A stretch of 64,000 nt of DNA, from positions 124,001-188,000 of the forward strand of contig NZ_FOXH01000012.1 of the NCBI RefSeq assembly GCF_900115665.1. Direction: 5' to 3'. The DNA is from Pseudarcicella hirudinis (GTDB taxonomy: Bacteria; Bacteroidota; Bacteroidia; Cytophagales; Spirosomataceae). Of the stretch, positions 63,196 through 64,000 are shown in pieces (the stretch's first letter is position 1; each line of letters begins with the position of its first letter). The translations under genes and the position numbers were made by a program. The notes beneath the pieces were generated by a model. It did no database searches. It saw nothing but the letters and a program-made list of their open reading frames with translations, and had not been told where the DNA came from.

Positions 63196-63744
63196 ATGCC
63201 TATCACGACAGACGGCAAATCAACGCTAGAAAACATACTTGAGGGTTGCCGGAATGGGAACTCTAAAAGTCAGGAATTGCTTTACAAGCAATTTTATGGC
63301 TTTGCCATGGGGGTATGTGTACGTTACACGCGTACGCGTGAGGAAGCGGTTGAAGTGTTGAATGATGGCTTTCTGAAGGTTTTTACTAATGCCGGGAAAA
63401 TAGATTTGAATAAATCTTTTAAAAGCTGGTTAAGAAGGGTGATGGTCAATACAGCATTAGATTATTATCGACAGCATAGTAAACATTATTTTCACAGCGA
63501 TTTACAGATTGCTGAGAACCTTAATACAGATACCTCCGGACCAATTGATGAAATTAACCATGAACAATTGGTCGCATTAATTCAAAATCTCTCTCCAGCT
63601 TATCGGATGGTTTTCAATTTGTTTGTTATTGATGGGTATTCCCATGATGAAATTGGAGAAATGCTCGGGATTTCGGTCGGGACGTCAAAGTCAAACCTGG
63701 CCAGAGCAAGATTAAACCTCAGAGAAATGTTAAATAAACTTTGA
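63196..63744 (+). CDS. ECF-type RNA polymerase sigma factor
   Basis: 182 residues. Region 2 (ELLYKQFYGFAMGVCVRYTRTREEAVEVLNDGFLKVF, about 24-60, with RVMVNTALDYYR near 87-98) and region 4 (LSPAYRMVFNLFVIDGYSHDEIGEMLGISVGTSKSNLARARLNLREML, about 132-179) are complete. It directs RNA polymerase to a small regulon. The gene downstream begins 35 bases later and encodes the usual membrane partner, so the pair is a sigma/transmembrane-regulator type unit common in Cytophagales. Confidence 0.93.
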   Translation: MPITTDGKSTLENILEGCRNGNSKSQELLYKQFYGFAMGVCVRYTRTREEAVEVLNDGFLKVFTNAGKIDLNKSFKSWLRRVMVNTALDYYRQHSKHYFHSDLQIAENLNTDTSGPIDEINHEQLVALIQNLSPAYRMVFNLFVIDGYSHDEIGEMLGISVGTSKSNLARARLNLREMLNKL

Positions 63745-63778
63745 TAAAAGATAAAATGGTTAAAAACTACTAATAGAA

Positions 63779-64000
63779 ATGTCAGATAAGTGGTGGGATA
63801 TATCAGATGATGAATTGGATGATCTTTTTCGGGATGCTGCCGGGAAAGAAGATTATCCTTTTGACCCGTCAGCATTCAAAGACCTTCAAAGTAAAATGAA
63901 TCCAAAACCTTCATTCTCCTTCTGGAAACAGATTGGATTACCTGGTTTGGGTATATTGTTATTTTTAGGGGTTGGAATATATGTGCTTAATTTTAACGCC
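63779..64000 (+). CDS. N-terminal part of a single-pass membrane protein paired with the sigma factor (runs off the window)
   Basis: 74 codons are present and remain open at the window edge. The start MSDKWWDISDDELDDLFRDAAG followed by YPFDPSAFKDLQSKM is an acidic cytoplasmic segment typical of proteins encoded after ECF sigma factors in Cytophagales. A hydrophobic helix follows at about residues 55-70 (GLGILLFLGVGIYVL). The rest is outside. It probably acts as a sigma regulator, possibly with a periplasmic or beta-barrel part that cannot be seen here. Confidence 0.7.
   Translation, partial: MSDKWWDISDDELDDLFRDAAGKEDYPFDPSAFKDLQSKMNPKPSFSFWKQIGLPGLGILLFLGVGIYVLNFNA

Noticed and set aside
63327-63340. 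Perfect 14-base palindrome CACGCGTACGCGTG
   Set aside because: It lies inside the conserved region 2 of the sigma factor and follows from Arg/Thr codons (RYTRTRE), so it is more likely chance than an operator.

Overview
This window is a piece of an AT-rich bacterial chromosome from the phylum Bacteroidota, most likely the order Cytophagales. The evidence is phylum-typical gene families (DUF4249 with a CarboxypepD_reg-type TonB receptor, DUF2490, DUF349, DUF6056, the roughly 490-residue arginine decarboxylase, PurM of about 390 residues, an ECF sigma factor followed by a DDLFRDAA-type protein), promoters of the TAnnTTTG type, and starts that mostly lack Shine-Dalgarno sequences. I see no insertion sequences, prophage, CRISPR array, rRNA or tRNA. 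Almost all genes are intact, and many convergent pairs are closed by strong bidirectional terminators.

Layout. 0.1-6.2 kb: FrnE/DsbA-like oxidoreductase, secreted endonuclease/exonuclease/phosphatase-fold protein, LptF/G permease, DUF58 and MoxR proteins transcribed divergently around a DUF486 gene. 6.2-13.0 kb: a tight minus-strand operon of an EamA transporter, two paralogous polytopic proteins, a DUF6056 protein and a GtrB-like glycosyltransferase; it looks like a lipid-linked surface glycosylation system. 13.2-25.7 kb: EttA, DUF349 protein, Mpl, arginine decarboxylase, a 42-residue lipoprotein, GlpK/GlpF, RuvB, two less known proteins. 25.8-33.5 kb: RNA helicase, a UbiA prenyltransferase divergent from a type III polyketide synthase, an M14 peptidase with a NeuD-like acyltransferase, and an exonuclease/unknown/LipB operon. 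33.6-39.2 kb: YraN, YbeY, MnmG, a methyltransferase and an Ig-like lipoprotein, all on the plus strand. 39.2-39.7 kb: a non-coding DnaA-box cluster that I interpret as the chromosomal replication origin. 39.7-64 kb: TPR protein, M48-MORN fusion, acyl-CoA ligase, ThrC, M61 peptidase, PurM, HemB, DUF4249/TonB receptor, PiT transporter, DUF2490, metallophosphoesterase, TMTC-like membrane TPR protein, SDR, methyltransferase, M20 amidohydrolase, and an ECF sigma factor with the start of its partner gene.

The most important observation is the likely oriC at 39211-39691. It has two perfect and about eight one-mismatch DnaA boxes, AT-rich flanks, an apparent sign change of GC skew around it (C above G in most rows I counted to the left, G above C to the right, largely independent of gene strand), and two parS-like 16-mers about 5 kb to the left beside ybeY and mnmG. 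No dnaA, dnaN or rpmH is nearby, so an annotation that places the origin at dnaA would miss it. The most system-like gene sets are the glycosylation operon at 6.2-13.0 kb and the type III PKS/UbiA pair at 27.3-29.4 kb. Functions are inferred from motifs read by eye; no database search was run.
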